Shown: one piece after another, positions 43,993-55,730 of the stretch
Layout: each line of letters starts with the position of its first letter
Position numbering within the stretch: the first letter of the stretch is position 1
Assembly (NCBI GenBank): GCA_034359265.1
Contig: CP136893.1
Span: 27,598,001-27,662,000 of the forward strand
Reading direction: 5' to 3'
Source of the DNA: Canna indica
Taxonomy: Eukaryota > Streptophyta > Magnoliopsida > Zingiberales > Cannaceae
DNA: 64,000 nt
Notes under the pieces: model-generated
The model's input: only the letters and a program-made list of their open reading frames with translations
The model's database searches: none
What the model was told of the DNA's origin: nothing
Position numbers and translations under genes: made by a program

Positions 43993-46496
43993 GTAGCAGG
44001 AGGGGGGGTCGGGGGGTGGGAGAGAAGTGGCCATCGGCGCGGCCTCGCCAAAAGAGGTAGGAAGCTCAGCCAAGTCTGGGGAAGAGCACGACCGCTTAAG
44101 GGGGCTGGTAGAGCTGCAGACGAGAGCCACTTTAGGAATGCGGGGAGGGCAGGAAGATGACCGGTGGGTCTTGGCCGGAGCAGGCAACGGGACAGAGCTA
44201 ACAAGGGCCTTCCCTGCATCAAAATTCAAAGACAACTCACCATAGAGCTCCGAGAAGGAGCGGGAGGGGGGAGGAAGATCAACGTCCATTTCCGGGGGAG
44301 GGGGAGGAGGGTCCGGCGGAGCCTAAAAGGGCGGCGATGGCGTAGACATGGAAGGGGGAACATGCGGGTCAGGAGCGTCGAGCGTGGTCGAAGGGGAGGG
44401 AAGAGAGGCGGGAATGGAGGGGGCGAGGTGAGAGGCGAGAGAAAACCACGGGGCCCCCACATGCGAGTCACGAGCGAGGGGCAAACGAGGAGAAGTGCGG
44501 GACACATGAGGTGGGACACGCGGCGAAGGAAGGTTAGAAGACCCTCTTCGCCTGCGTCCTCGACCGCCATGTGGCCCACCGTGCATCCTGTTGCGGCCCA
44601 TGCCACGAGGCACCGTGCGAGGTGGATTCGGCACAGCACGCGAAGGATTGCCCAGACCAGAAGGACGATTGGCCATCAATGCCACCTGCACAGGACGCGA
44701 GGGGATCTCACCCTCCTCGGGGTCCGAGGAGGCGACCGTTTCAACCTTCGAGTCACCACAGGAAATGGAGCGGCCCTGCGAGCAATCCGAATCCTCTTTG
44801 GATTCGGGTCGTAGTTCATCTAGCAAACCCGAATCGGCAAGAAAGGAGGCTGTGGGCTTGGGAGGCGGTCAGTGTCGTGTGTTTCGCTGTGCCACCGTGA
44901 TCCACGATCCACATACAGAAATCGACGGCGATGCAAAAACCAGATTTATGGAAATCGACGACGATGGTGGAAAAACAAAAGACACAGCAACCGATCGATG
45001 ACTGCGGAAGAACGTTTGTCGAGACCGGTAATGCCAACAAAGTGGCAGGAGAAGAAACAGGCGGAGCTAGAGATCGCACAGGGACAGAAGACGAGGATGG
45101 AGAAGCTGAGGAGATAGCAGAAGTACAACGAGAGTCCGAATGCCCGATTAAACCACAAGCGAAACAGAGTGACAGAAGATTCTAAAAAACAATCAGTTGA
45201 AAGACGTCAAAACCAATAGGGCTGATCTAAATGCTTTGACGAACAGGCCGGGCAAGGTCAATTTTAACGCAAATACGAACGTAACGACCACGTTCGAAGG
45301 AAAAAGAGCGAGGATCAATGGCAATTAACTTCCCCAGGTAATGCACAATCAGGGGGATGGAATCAGGGTTCCTAAGCTTGAGGGGTAGGTCAGGTGAAAT
45401 ACCTCAATTTAGTCCCACATAGGGAGTATGTTATATGTGGTGTTGGCTTATAAGGCTTGATGGGTGTGCTACCATCAACTTCAGCTTGAGTATTTTAATT
45501 AGGCCAATAGGTTGGCCTATGAAGTTGATGGGTCAGTTATCCCATCAAGTGGGTCGTAACAAATGGTATCAGAGCATAATATAGTCTTAGGCATGGTGAG
45601 AGGACCTATGTGAGAAAAGGCTACCCAGGTGATGGGGTGGAGCCGCTGCTAGGCTAGGCCTCACATGTCACCGACTTGGGTGTGATTCTGGGCTTTGTGT
45701 TAGACTCGAGTTGGGTCTTGTCGAGGATATCAAGACATAAGTGGGGGAGATTGTAATACAACAATTTAGTCTCACATATGGAGTATGTTCTATGCGGTGT
45801 TGGCTTATAAGGCTTGATGGGTGTGCTACCATCAACTTCAGCTTGAGTATTTTAATTAGGCCAATAGGTTGGCCTATGAAATTAATGGGTCAGTTATACC
45901 ATCAAGCGGGTCGTAACATCGGGGATCCGAATCCACACCGGCACGGTAGTGAACGGGTCATTCCAAGGACGAAACAAAGGTTTTCAAAACATCAAGCGAA
46001 TATTGTCACCACGAAAAGAGAAAGGACCATCCAACAAAATCGAGGTCACATAATCAACATCAGAAAACCAGAACACGAAACAACCCTCTTCTAGATCTAA
46101 AACGGCAGAAAGACCAGAATCCGACCAAATGCGAAAAGCCCAGTCACGGACCAAGGGAAAAGGTGGAGCCTTACCAAGGAATTTACTGAGCAAGGAGGCC
46201 GTCCAAGGCGCATGTTAGGCACGAAGTTGATCGTCGGAGAAGATAACCTGGCAAATCTCTAACGACTAGATGGAATGCAAAGTAGCCAAAAGCACCAGTG
46301 ATGTAAGAGGGGGGAGGGGGGAGGAGCGGAGGAGCTGCGCCCAGGAGACAAGCCGCAAGGAGACAGAAACAGCAGGGAAGGGGGAAAGGGAGGGAAGAGA
46401 GGAAGAGGTGTCGGGGTCAGGGGCAACAAGGGGAGGAGAAGGGGAAATGGGGGAGGGGGGAGGTGGAACGACACTCATCTCCTCTCCCAGCGCCAT
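43993..46496 (-). pseudogene. LINE ORF1 (RNA-binding protein), split by TRIM
   Basis: The ATG at 46496 (MALGEEMSVV) opens a Pro/Ser-rich N-terminus. Then comes a DUF4283-type domain (LSKFLGKAPPFPLVRDW, LDLEEGCFVFWFSDVDYV). After the TRIM insertion follow the strand RYVRICVKIDLARPV and a CCHC knuckle CFACGLIGHSDSRC near 45130-45175. The C-terminus is Pro/Arg-rich with frameshifts near 44320 and stops near the ORF2 start. It would coat LINE RNA. Confidence 0.78.
45395..45918 (+). mobile_element. TRIM (miniature LTR retrotransposon)
   Basis: Two 167-bp LTRs (45395-45561, 45752-45918) start TGAAATACC/TGTAATACA and end GGGTCGTAACA. Between them are primer site TGGTATCAGAGC (45564-45575), 175 bp with no coding, and purine tract AAGTGGGGGAGA before the 3' LTR. 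Flanks TCAGG (45390-45394) and TCGGG (45919-45923) look like a 5-bp duplication with one change. It depends on another element's enzymes. Confidence 0.9.
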
Positions 46497-46505
46497 GCAT
46501 GATTA

Positions 46506-46878
46506 TGATATACCCGTTATCCGTCATGTTTACAAACGCAAACTCAAGAAAGGTAAACCAGTTGGGTCTCTAGCCCAATCAGAGATTCAAGCCCAAAAAT
46601 AGAGAAGTAAAAGGTGAAGTAGACAAATGACAGGAGAGCATTTGAGGAAGTTCTATTCTGCAAATAAATAGACCCTGCCTTAGATGGTGGCAGGGGTAAT
46701 TTTGGACTTGAATAGTGTTTGTTGCTGGAGGAACTAGCCCCTCGATAGGCTAGTTGTTGCGTTCTTCTTTTCTGGTTTTATTCCTTGCTGTTGAATAATT
46801 TCCAGGACTATGTTGTGCCTTGAAATTAATCCTATCAAATATTATGACATTTATTGTTGAATCTACTGGTCTCTATCA
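46506..46878 (+). repeat. Chromovirus 5' LTR
   Basis: TGATATACCCGTTATCC to CTGGTCTCTATCA, 373 bp, the same length as its partner. A TATA-like AAATAAATAGACC lies near 46662-46674. Confidence 0.92.
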
Positions 46879-47492
46879 ACTGGTATCAGAGCATATTCCT
46901 GAGCCCCCAATCTTCAATCTTCAATCGCCAAGTTCCTTATCCGCTCGTTCACCAGATTCATCAACACTCAGTAGATTCCTCACTCACCAGATTCCTCATA
47001 CGCTGGTTCCTCAATCGCCAGGAGGCGAACACGCCGTATGAAGTCAATCGCGTGAGGCGCGATTTAGTCTGCGTCGTTTCACCTTCCCAGGGCTTCTTCG
47101 CGGAAGGCATTTGTTTTCTTCTTCCTTGTGTGTCGCCTGGATTTCTTCAACAGAACTATATTCTCCATCGGATCTGTGAGCCGCCATCTGCACCTCCATC
47201 TCCGCCTGCATATTTCTTCAGTGCCTCCAGGTTCTATCCAATCGTCTTCATTCTGGAGAATTATGTTCAATCTGCCTGGATTTTTTTTCTCTTATCCACG
47301 CCCTTTTTCCTCGATGATTCACTGGTTTTTCTCCCTCTTTCATCTGCAATTGATATTGTCTCGGTGCCTTTGGCCAGAAGCGGCTGGTTACAGTATTTGA
47401 TCTGAGCAGCCTTCAATTCAAGCAGATTCATATTCTACTCAGTCTTGAGTTTCTGGCCTTTCTTTCTCCGCTGTAATGGGTGTTGGCAGCGA

Positions 47493-49157
47493 ATGGTAAA
47501 GACAAGAATAGACACTAAAGTTGAGACACTGGAGAATGTGGTTGGAGCACTAGAAGCTGACGTCGATATGTTGAAGGAAAGGATGCTTGAGATGTTTGAC
47601 ATGATGCGGAGAAGGGAGGAACGTGATAGTTTAATGGAGCAAAAACTCAAGGCACTTGAAGTTACAATCGCTGAAGGAGTTACCGAACTATCCCTAGGAG
47701 AAAGTAGTAAGAAAATGGAGCGAAAGGGAGAGTGTGAAACAGAGGAAACACCAATGCAAGCTTTAAATGATGAGAGACACATTCAGAAGCTAGAGATACC
47801 AATCTTTACAAGCAAAGACCCCTATGGGTGGTTGTTTCATATTGAGAGGTACTTTCGCTACAACCACATAAAAAGTGAGGAGAGGATGAATGTTGTGGCA
47901 GTATGCTTGGAAGAGGAGGCATTAAACTGGTTCCAATGGTTTGAAGGAAGAAATCTCAATTTAAGTTGGGTGAACTTCGAAAAGGCTGTTATTCGAAGGT
48001 TCAAGGCTCCTGGTGAAGGAAATGTGTATGAGACATTGATGGCCTTAAGGCAAGAAGGTTTTGTCGCAGAGTATCGAGCTAACTTTGAGTTGCTATCATC
48101 GCCTCTACGCCATGTTGAGGAGGAATGTTTGATTGGAGCTTTTATTAATGGCCTTAGAGGAGATATTAAGGCGGAGCTCCGATTATGCATTTATGAGGAC
48201 TTGGAGACACTCCTGTTGTTGGCCCAGAGAATTAAGGAAAAAAATGTCCTCTTCACACAATTTAAGAGCAGCATTATCAATTCCAACATTAAGACCCAAG
48301 CAGCGGGGTCTTTTGGACACTCTAGGACTGTTCTAAGGCTGAGCTCACGCCCTAATTATGGATTGGGAACCTACTCTAAGCCTAATATCAGCAGCCAATC
48401 ACTTCCAAGCAGTGGTTGTACTGTTGAACAAGGAAGAACTTAACCTCCTAAGCCACCAACCTCACGTCAAGGGGGAGGGTATCAGAGGTTGTCTCCAGAA
48501 GAAGAGCAGAGAAGGCGTGAAAAGGGACTTTGTTTCAGATGCGGAGAGAAGTTTAGTCTAGGTCACCGCTGCAAATTTTGTAATCTCAACATTATATTGA
48601 TGGGTCCAGAAGAAGAGCTTGATGTCGAAGGAGGAATTAAAGAGTTGGAAACTGAAAATTTCAAATTGGAGCTTCTAAATGATGCAGTTGGGCAAGAAAT
48701 GATTGAACCTGAACTTTCCTTACTATCAATGGTGGGAATCACCACAAAGAGGACTATAAAATTGAAAGGGAAACTCGACAACAAGGAGGTGGCAATTTTA
48801 ATAGACTCTGGTGCTTCTCACAATTTTGTTTCTGATAATACTGTTGCTAAGTTGAAATTGATTGTTGATGAAATGAGGAGTTTTGTGGTTCAAGTGGGTG
48901 ATGGACATAAAGTGAGGAGGACAGGTATTTGCCGCCAACTCAAACTGAAGGTGCAGGGGATTGAAATTGTAGAAGATTTCTACCCATTTGAATTAAAAGG
49001 AGTTGATATGATTCTGGGAATTGAATGGCTTGAGAAGTTGGGAGATATAAAGGCTAATTTTAAAAGACTGACATTAGAGTATTGTCATGAAGGAAGGCCG
49101 ACTGTATTAACGGGAGATTCAGCTTTATACAAATCCTTAGTCACTCTCAAGCAATAA
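47493..49157 (+). pseudogene. Chromovirus gag and protease
   Basis: The ATG at 47493 (MVKTRIDTKVETLENVV) starts a coiled-coil N-terminus, then the gag capsid domain with PIFTSKDPYGWLFHIERYF and EEALNWFQWFEGRN. An in-frame TAA at 48441-48443 is followed by the same frame: zinc knuckle CFRCGEKFSLGHRC (about 48529-48570) and aspartic protease with ILIDSGASHNFVS (about 48798-48836), then LGIEWLEKLGDI. A second in-frame TAA closes it at 49155-49157. The start at 47445 is less likely because it precedes the conserved N-terminus. Confidence 0.88.
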
Positions 49158-52036
49158 ACCAAGGAATTTTCAGAGGTGAAGGAAGGGTACTGGATGGAGT
49201 TTGTAAATGCGGAGGAAAAGAATTGTGGGAAGGTGCAAGAGATGGAAGTCGACATAGAGCGATTGCTGGAAAAATATACAGATCTATTTGAAACTCTAAG
49301 TCAACTACCCCCTGCTCGACCTGAGGACCATGCCATACGTCTTAAGGAGGGGGCTCAACCTCCGAATATTCGTCCATATCGATATCCTCATTATCAGAAG
49401 GCTGAGATAGAAAAGATGATACGAGAGATGTTGGAAGCCGGTATAATTGTACCTAGTAATAGCCCGTACTCAAGTCCAGTTTTGATGGTTCGTAAGAAAT
49501 ATGGGGGATGGCGTATGTGCGTGGATTATAGAGCTTTGAACAAATCTACAATACCTGACAAGTTCCCCATTCCAACCATTGATGAATTGCTAGATGAATT
49601 AGCGGGTGCCCAAGTGTTTTCTAAGCTGGACCTCAAATTGGGCTACCATCAAATAAGGGTGAGGGTAGCTGATACTGAGAAGACCGCTTTTCGAATGCAT
49701 GAAGGGCATTATGAGTTATTGGTAATGCCTTTTGGGTTGTCCAATGCACCTTCCACATTTCAGTCACTAATGAACAACATCTACAAACCTTACTTAAGGA
49801 CGTTCATTTTGGTCTTCTTTGACGACATCCTGGTCTATAGTACTGATATGAACTCCCACCTTCAACATTTGCAAATTGCCTTCGGCGTGTTGCGGCAAAA
49901 CAACTTGTGTGTCAATAGATAGAAATGTGTATTCGGGCAATTCCAACTTGAGTATTTAGGACACATCATATCAGGAGCAGGGGTACAAGCTGATTTCAGA
50001 AAGGTTGCTTCAATGGTTCAGTATCCTATTCCTAAGGATCAAAAACAACTCAGAAGGTTCTTGGGAATGACAAGATACTATCGAAGGTTTGTTACGGGTT
50101 ATGGATGCATAGCAAGACCTCTCACGCAATTGCTACAAAAAGATAGTTATCACTGGAACCAAGAGTCTGTGGTTGCATTTGAAGATCTCAAGAAGGCGGT
50201 GACGTCCATACCCGTATTAGCAGTACCGGATTTCAACAAGCAATTTATCGTTGAAACAAATGCCTCGAGCTAGGCATAGGGGCAATCTTGATGCAAGAAG
50301 GGCGCCCAATAGCGTTCATTAGCAAGGCATTCTCACCTTTGGCTCGCTTAAAATCAGTTTATAAAAAAGAACTTCTCGCCATTATCTTTGCTATCACCAA
50401 GTGGCGCCACTACCTCATGGGGAGCCATTTCATCAAAAGGACAGATCAATGCAGCTTGAAATACTTGTTAGAACAACGCACCATGGGCGAAGAGCAACAA
50501 AAATGGGTCTCTAAACTATTGGGGTTTCAGTTTGAGATTCAGTTCAAACCTGGAGCGAGTAACGAAGACCTGCTGCTATCTGCTCTTTCGGTGCGCCAAA
50601 TTTCTAAGTTAGATCGTTTTGAAAATGAATTGCATCGTGATCCCAAGTTGAGCAAAATGATTCAAGAGTTGTCACTTCAACCTACATCTCATCCAAGATA
50701 TACTACCCGAAAAGGGTTGTTGATCTACAAGGGCAGGCTAGTCATTCCGAAGGGGTTTGTTCTTATCCCGAAATTACTTCAGGAATTTCATGCTTCACCA
50801 ACAGGGGGACATTATGGGTTCTTTAGAACTTACAAGCGGCTTATGAGGATATTTTGTTGGGAAGGACAAAAAAATGACGTCAAGTCTTTTGTGGCTCAGT
50901 GTCAACTTTGTCAACAAAACAAGTATGCGACTTTCACCCTCTGGGCTACTACAACCATTACCCATACCTACTCAGAGTTGGGAGGACATATCTATGGATT
51001 TCATTGGAGGGCTGCCAAAATCTAAGGGGTATGACACTATCTTTGTGGTCGTGGACCGACTTACCAAGTATGTTCATTTCCTTCCCCTCAAGCATCCCTT
51101 TTCTGCTAGAGACATCGCTGCTATGTTCATTAAGGAAATTGTTAAGTTGCATGGTTACCCTTGTTCGATTGTATCTGATCGTGACAGGCTATTCCTTAGC
51201 CACTTTTGGAAGGAGATGTTTCGTTTGGCAGGTACGACCTTGAAAATGAGTACAGCTTACCATCCTCAAACCGACAGACAAACTGAAGTGGTCAATCGTT
51301 GCCTGGAAACATACATTCATTGTTTTTGCGGTGACAAACCAAAGCAGTGGTCTGAGTGGTTACACTGGGTTGAATTCTGGTTTAACACAACGAACCACTC
51401 ATCAGCGAAAATGACTCCATTTCAGGATCTCTTCGGTCGACTTCCTCCCACCATTTTTAGACTCGCAAGCGAGCCATCCGCAGTAGAAGAAGTCACTCAA
51501 CTTTTAGAAGCCCGAAATGCCATTTTGGATTAATTGAAAAAAAAATTGGCCATTGCACAAAATAGGATGAAACAACAAGCAGACATTAAGCGCAAGAAAG
51601 TACATTTTTCAGTTGGTGATTATGTCTATTTGCGTTTACAGCCTTATAAACAACGCAGCTTGGCATGACAACTCAGTGAGAAGCTATCACCCCATTTTTA
51701 TGGCCCATTTCAGATTCTAGAGAAAATTGGTGAGGTGGCATATCGGCTGGATCTTCCTGATTCCATAAATATTCACCTTGTATTTCACGTCTCCCAATTG
51801 AAGAAAGCTGTAGGTACTCAGTTAACGCCTAATGAGCTTCCTCCATGCATAACTGATGAAATAGAGCTCCTTCTCACACCTGAAGCAGTCCTCAACTGCT
51901 GAAACATGCCGGATGGTTCTCAGCAGGTTTTAATTAAGTGGACATAATTACCTCAGTTTGAAAGCTCTTGGGAATAATTCGATGACATTGATGGGCAATT
52001 ACCAGCCTTCCACCTTGGGGACAAGGTGACTCTTCT
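49158..52036 (+). pseudogene. Chromovirus pol: RT, RNase H, integrase, chromodomain
   Basis: It continues in the protease frame. RT has WRMCVDYRALNKSTIPDKF, LVMPFGLSNAPSTFQSLM and catalytic VFFDDILVYS (about 49812). A TAG at 49920-49922 interrupts it. RNase H begins near 50255, where a frameshift occurs (ETNASS then LMQEGRPIAF). The integrase zinc finger has GGHYGFFRTYKRLM and CQLCQQNK; a second frameshift lies near 50935. The core has MDFIGGLPKSKGYDTIF, SIVSDRDRLFLSHFW and NRCLETY, i.e. D, D, E. After stops at 51531 and later, the C-terminal module and a chromodomain (VLIKWT, then LPQFESSWE) end near 52036. Confidence 0.88.
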
Positions 52037-52421
52037 AGGCGGGAGTATTGATAGACCCGTTATCCGTCCTGTTTACAAACGCAAACCCAAGAAAGGTAAA
52101 CCAGTTGGGTCTCAAGCCCAATCAGATATTCAAGCCCAAAAATAGAGAAGTAAAAGGTGAAGTAGACAAATGACAGGAGGACATTTGAGGAAGTTCTATT
52201 CTGCAAATAAATAGACCATGCCTTAGATGGTGGTAGGGGTAATTTTGGACTTGAATAGTGTTTGTTGCTGGAGGAACTAGCCCCTTGATAGGCTAGTGGT
52301 TGTGTTCTTCTTTTCTGATTTTATTCCTTGCTGTTGAACAATTTCCAGGACTATGTTGTGCCTTGAAACTAATCCTATCAAATATTATGACATTTATTGT
52401 TGAATCTACTGGTCTCTATCA
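52037..52421 (+). repeat. Chromovirus polypurine tract and 3' LTR
   Basis: AGGCGGGAGTAT (52037-52048) precedes the LTR at 52049-52421, TGATAGACCCGTTATCC to GGTCTCTATCA. GATTA follows. Confidence 0.92.
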
Positions 52422-52459
52422 GATTAGTATCCCTCTTGCACTTTGTGATTTATTTACAT

Positions 52460-53235
52460 AATAATTATTATTCTTTTGTGATTTATTTACTTGTTGTGTA
52501 TTATATAGGGATTGCTTGAATAAGTGAAGGATGTGCTTCCTAATGCTCACCACATATTCTGCATGAGGCATATTGAGTTCAATTGGTGTAGCACATGGAG
52601 AGGGGGACAATTAAAAAAAAGCTAATGTAGTGGTGTGCTTGGAGCTATTGTGGAGAGGAATTTAAGGATATGCTCAGGCAAATGGGGAAACTTTCTAAGG
52701 CTATAGTCAGGAATTTGTTACATTATCCAGCAGAAAAATGGTGCAGGGCATACTTTGATACAATATGCAAAAATGGTATGGTGGACAATAGGCTGCTATT
52801 TATGCTTTTACTATTGTATTTCTGTTGTTATTTCTGTTGCTATAATTGTTTGGACTTGTCTTTTTTTTTTCTTTGCAGCCTAATCAAGATACTTTACCTG
52901 AGGTATCTCTATCTCAACTTTTTAACATTGAATTTACTGCTGATGAGGAAGATCCACAGATTAAGCATCCTATACCATCTGAGAGAGAAACGGGGATTGA
53001 GATGAGAAAGAGATTGCAAAGTATTAGAAAGATATTGCAAAAAAATACTGGTACAAGGATTATACCATTTGTTGGAGATTCAATAGGTGCTTTTACCCCT
53101 AAAGACCTACATTTCTCACCACGTAAAAAAACACAAAAGAGAGCTGCAACCAGCGACAACCAATTGGAATCTACAAAAGAGAAGAAAATTGGGAAGTTGA
53201 AGGTCAAAAAAGCTAGTGCATCTGCACAGAATTAG
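52460..53235 (+). pseudogene. MULE (MuDR) transposase 3' fragment
   Basis: After an acceptor-like TTATATAG at 52501-52508 the codons read VLPNAHHIFCMRHIEFNW, the C..H zinc-site region of plant MULE transposases, then RQMGKLSKAIV, EKWCRAYFDTICKNGMVDN (52673-52790). An apparent intron (to TTTGCAG at 52872-52878) precedes a last exon 52879-53235 that encodes a Lys-rich tail ending SASAQN. Stops and shifts occur in the first part. The LINE had inserted just upstream, in what looks like intron sequence. Confidence 0.7.
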
Positions 53236-53389
53236 ATCCCATCCTTGTTTACTTTTTGTTGAATCTAGTAATAGTTTTAGCTGATTTTGAACAGCTTGAT
53301 GTATTTTTTTATGAATTGGATGTATGTTGTTCATGTTTAGTTTGAGATGGGACAGCTTGCTAATTTTGTTACCGATGAAAGAGAGATCT

Positions 53390-53820
53390 TATTGGAACCT
53401 GATTGATGTTTACATGTTACAATAAGAGGTCTTTTTGTGATCGTAGGACAAAAAACTATCTCTAGTGACTTTTATGATATAATATGAAAAGTTATTATCA
53501 AATTTATAGGTTTTACTTCATTTTTAACATTGTGTATTTTACAATCAGATTACTTTTAACAAGTTATATTTTACAAGTCATTACATATCGTTGAGTAGAG
53601 CCTAAAAGATATATTATTAATAAGAAAATAGGTCTATATATAGGCCTAGAATAGAATATGTTATACTAGAGGTATAACCTAAGCTAACATGTACTACCAT
53701 ACACAAATACTTATAATTATATCATTTAACACTCCTCCTCAAGTTGGTGCGTCGATGTCAATTATGCCCAGCTTGTCACAAAGGAGTTAAAAAAAGAGAA
53801 ATGCTTAAAGGCTTAGTAAA
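53390..53820 (-). mobile_element. 3' end of an Ale-like copia element
   Basis: On the minus strand LLCDKLGIIDIDAPT then stop is the RNase H C-terminus of copia elements, followed by purine tract GAGGAGGAG and an LTR starting TGTTAAATGA at 53731. A TATA-like CTATATATAG lies near 53635-53646. The far LTR end was not fixed (near 53390-53580). The 5' side is lost at about 53820, where minisatellite begins. Confidence 0.6.
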
Positions 53821-53849
53821 AATGTTTATGAGGCGAGTAGCAATGAGAT

Positions 53850-54170
53850 TCGATGAGAAGAGGGCTTAGGGAGATCTGTAGAGAAGAGGGCTTAGGGAGA
53901 TCCGGCGAGAAGAGGGCTCAGGGAGATCCGACGATAAGAGGGCTGCCAGGAGAAGCAGCGAGATTCGGTACGTGAGAAAAGAATGTGCAAGGCGCATGAA
54001 GAGCCAACTGGAGAAAAGGACGCGTAAGGCACGTGCAGAGCCAACTGGAGAAAAGGACGCGCAAGGCGCGTGAAGAGTCGGCTGGAGAAAAGGACGCGTA
54101 AGGCGCGTGAGGAGTCGGCTGGAGAAAAGGACGCGTAAGGCATTTGAAGAGCCGGCTTGAGAATGAGAGA
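53850..54170. repeat. Two minisatellites (about 31 bp and 37 bp)
   Basis: 53850-53945 has about four units around GAGAAGAGGGCTTAGGGAGA. 53970-54165 has units of 37 bp around CTGGAGAAAAGGACGCG (starts at 54008, 54045, 54082, 54119), with GTAAGGCGCGTGAAGAG. The minus-strand open frame 54143-53892 arises from these repeats. Confidence 0.8.
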
Positions 54171-54575
54171 ATGACTCGGGGTGAAGCTGCTGGAGGAGAG
54201 GAAGCTGCTAGAGGATATTCAGCTTGAGAATGAGATAACGGCTCTAAAATTGCTCAAAAATGGCTCGGCTCATGAGGAGATGAGGCTCGGCTCAAAAAAT
54301 GACTCGGAAGAGCCAATTGGCTGGAGAGCTGACTAGCTTGAGGAGATCGGCTGGGAGAGTCTGCTGGAAAGATGATACGACACCCGTGAAATGAAGCAGG
54401 CACTACATCTTGAGATTTGTTTTTTTTTTTAGAAGGGGCAACGCAAATGACGAGGAGGAGATGGAAGAGGGAAGAAGGCTCGTCGACTGAGAGGCGGAAG
54501 ACCGCAATGGGGCACTGCGAAGGAGGAGGACGCTCGTCGAATGAGAGGCAGAGATGAAGGTGGCTTAGGATTTCA
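54171..54575. other. Unclassified GA-rich sequence
   Basis: Purine-rich, with scattered GGCTCGGCT and GCTTGAG(A/G) words and an internal T10 run near 54420. No gene recognised. Confidence 0.4.
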
Positions 54576-55730
54576 CAAGAAGAAACAATTAATACGACAA
54601 GTAAGCATAAACACAATAGCTAATGCAAACACCAAAAATTATAGTGGTTCGGCAACACCGCCTACTCCACTACCTAAGCACCGTGTTTAGGATTTCACTC
54701 ACAAATCCACTAAGTTAAGAGTAGCTAACAATTGAGAACTTTTCATCGGAAAGACCCTACAATCACTTAGAAGGCACTTTCACACCTGGAAGTATCCAGC
54801 TTCACACCGAGTGAGCTTTCCCACCTCAATTCCTAAGGAACACACCTAACCTAGCTTACACAAGTCGATTTATACCTTCTCTACCAAGGTAATCACCTAA
54901 TTACAAGACCACACACTAGGTCTTCTTACACACTTGAGTATTCAATTATAAAATAAAACAAAAACACATTTAACAAAAGAAGAGAGAGTAGAGAACCTAT
55001 CACAACAAGAACAACACCTCTTCTTGAGCCTAGCAACCTTGAATAGCCCTCCAATGATGATGCACTTTGGAATGGGGGATCAAGAGGCTAGGAGTCAAAG
55101 ATTAGGTCAATGAGAGCTTGGGGATGCAAAGATTAACTCAATAGGGGCTTAGGGCATCAGTGGTGGCTGAGGAGAGAGTTTAGAGAGGGGTTTATAGGCT
55201 GTAGAAGAGAGGGTGTCGAGTGGAGATCGCTCAACAAGCGTATTTTTCTAATCGTTACAGTGTTGATCGATTGCCGATTGATGGCCGGTGGACTACTTGA
55301 GCGACTGGGCATCGACCGCGAGGCCACTGTCAATTTTTGGCCTCTAGCAGTCGATCGACGGACGATAGACGGTCGATCGACTACCGATCAGCCAACGACC
55401 AGAGCTCATTTTCCAGGTTGTTTTCATTTGTCGTTTGGATTTTAGCTTTCGGGTTTTTGAGTTTTTTGAAGTGCATACACCCTGGTGACCTACCCAAGTG
55501 TTTTTACATTCACTCTAAATACTTCCTAAATTACTTCGATGAGCTCATTGAGAATTTAGGAAACGCCACGAAGACTTGACGTATCGAGACGATGCCACGT
55601 GCAACGATATCGATTTCAACCTGTGACTTTCATGCTTAAAACTTGTTAGACATAGTTTGTTATCATCAAAATAATTATTGAGAGAATTAGAGCGCAAGGG
55701 TGAAACCCTCGGCTTCACCCTCGGCCAACA
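54576..55730 (-). repeat. Copia-type LTR, 3'-truncated (third family)
   Basis: On the minus strand it starts TGTTGGCCGAGGGTG at 55730. It shares the GATGATAACAAAC start block, the GGTCGATCG-type palindromes (55255-55395) and the GGTAGTGGAGTAGG block with the other copia LTRs. The CCAACA end is missing; the sequence changes at about 54576. No internal region is attached. Confidence 0.65.

Larger units (their letters stand above)
46506..52421 (+). mobile_element. Complete Reina-like chromovirus (Ty3-gypsy)
   Basis: It has two 373-bp LTRs, perfect target duplication GATTA (46501-46505, 52422-52426), primer site TGGTATCAGAGC (46881-46892), a gag-pol that ends in a chromodomain, and purine tract before the 3' LTR. 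Small size and short LTRs suit the Reina group. By eye about 15 of 373 LTR positions differ (near 4%), so this is a fairly recent insertion. Coding is broken by several stops and two frameshifts. Confidence 0.9.
38559..52445 (-). mobile_element. L1-type LINE, near full length, with three later insertions
   Basis: Minus-strand element with its A tail at 38561-38570 (as T on plus) and 5' end near 52445. The target duplication TGATTTATTTACAT is perfect at 38545-38558 and 52446-52459. It contains ORF1, ORF2 with endonuclease, RT and zinc-binding domains. It was split by a CACTA piece (39240-41431), a TRIM (45395-45918) and a chromovirus (46506-52421). Its own length is about 5.3 kb. Confidence 0.85.

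Noticed and set aside
44164..44814. 216-codon plus-strand open frame
   Set aside because: Very Arg/Gly-rich and antisense to the Pro/Arg-rich C-terminus of LINE ORF1; GC-rich sequence keeps several frames open.
53850..54170. CRISPR-like regular repeats
   Set aside because: Units are adjacent without unique spacers and vary in sequence; plant minisatellites, no cas genes.
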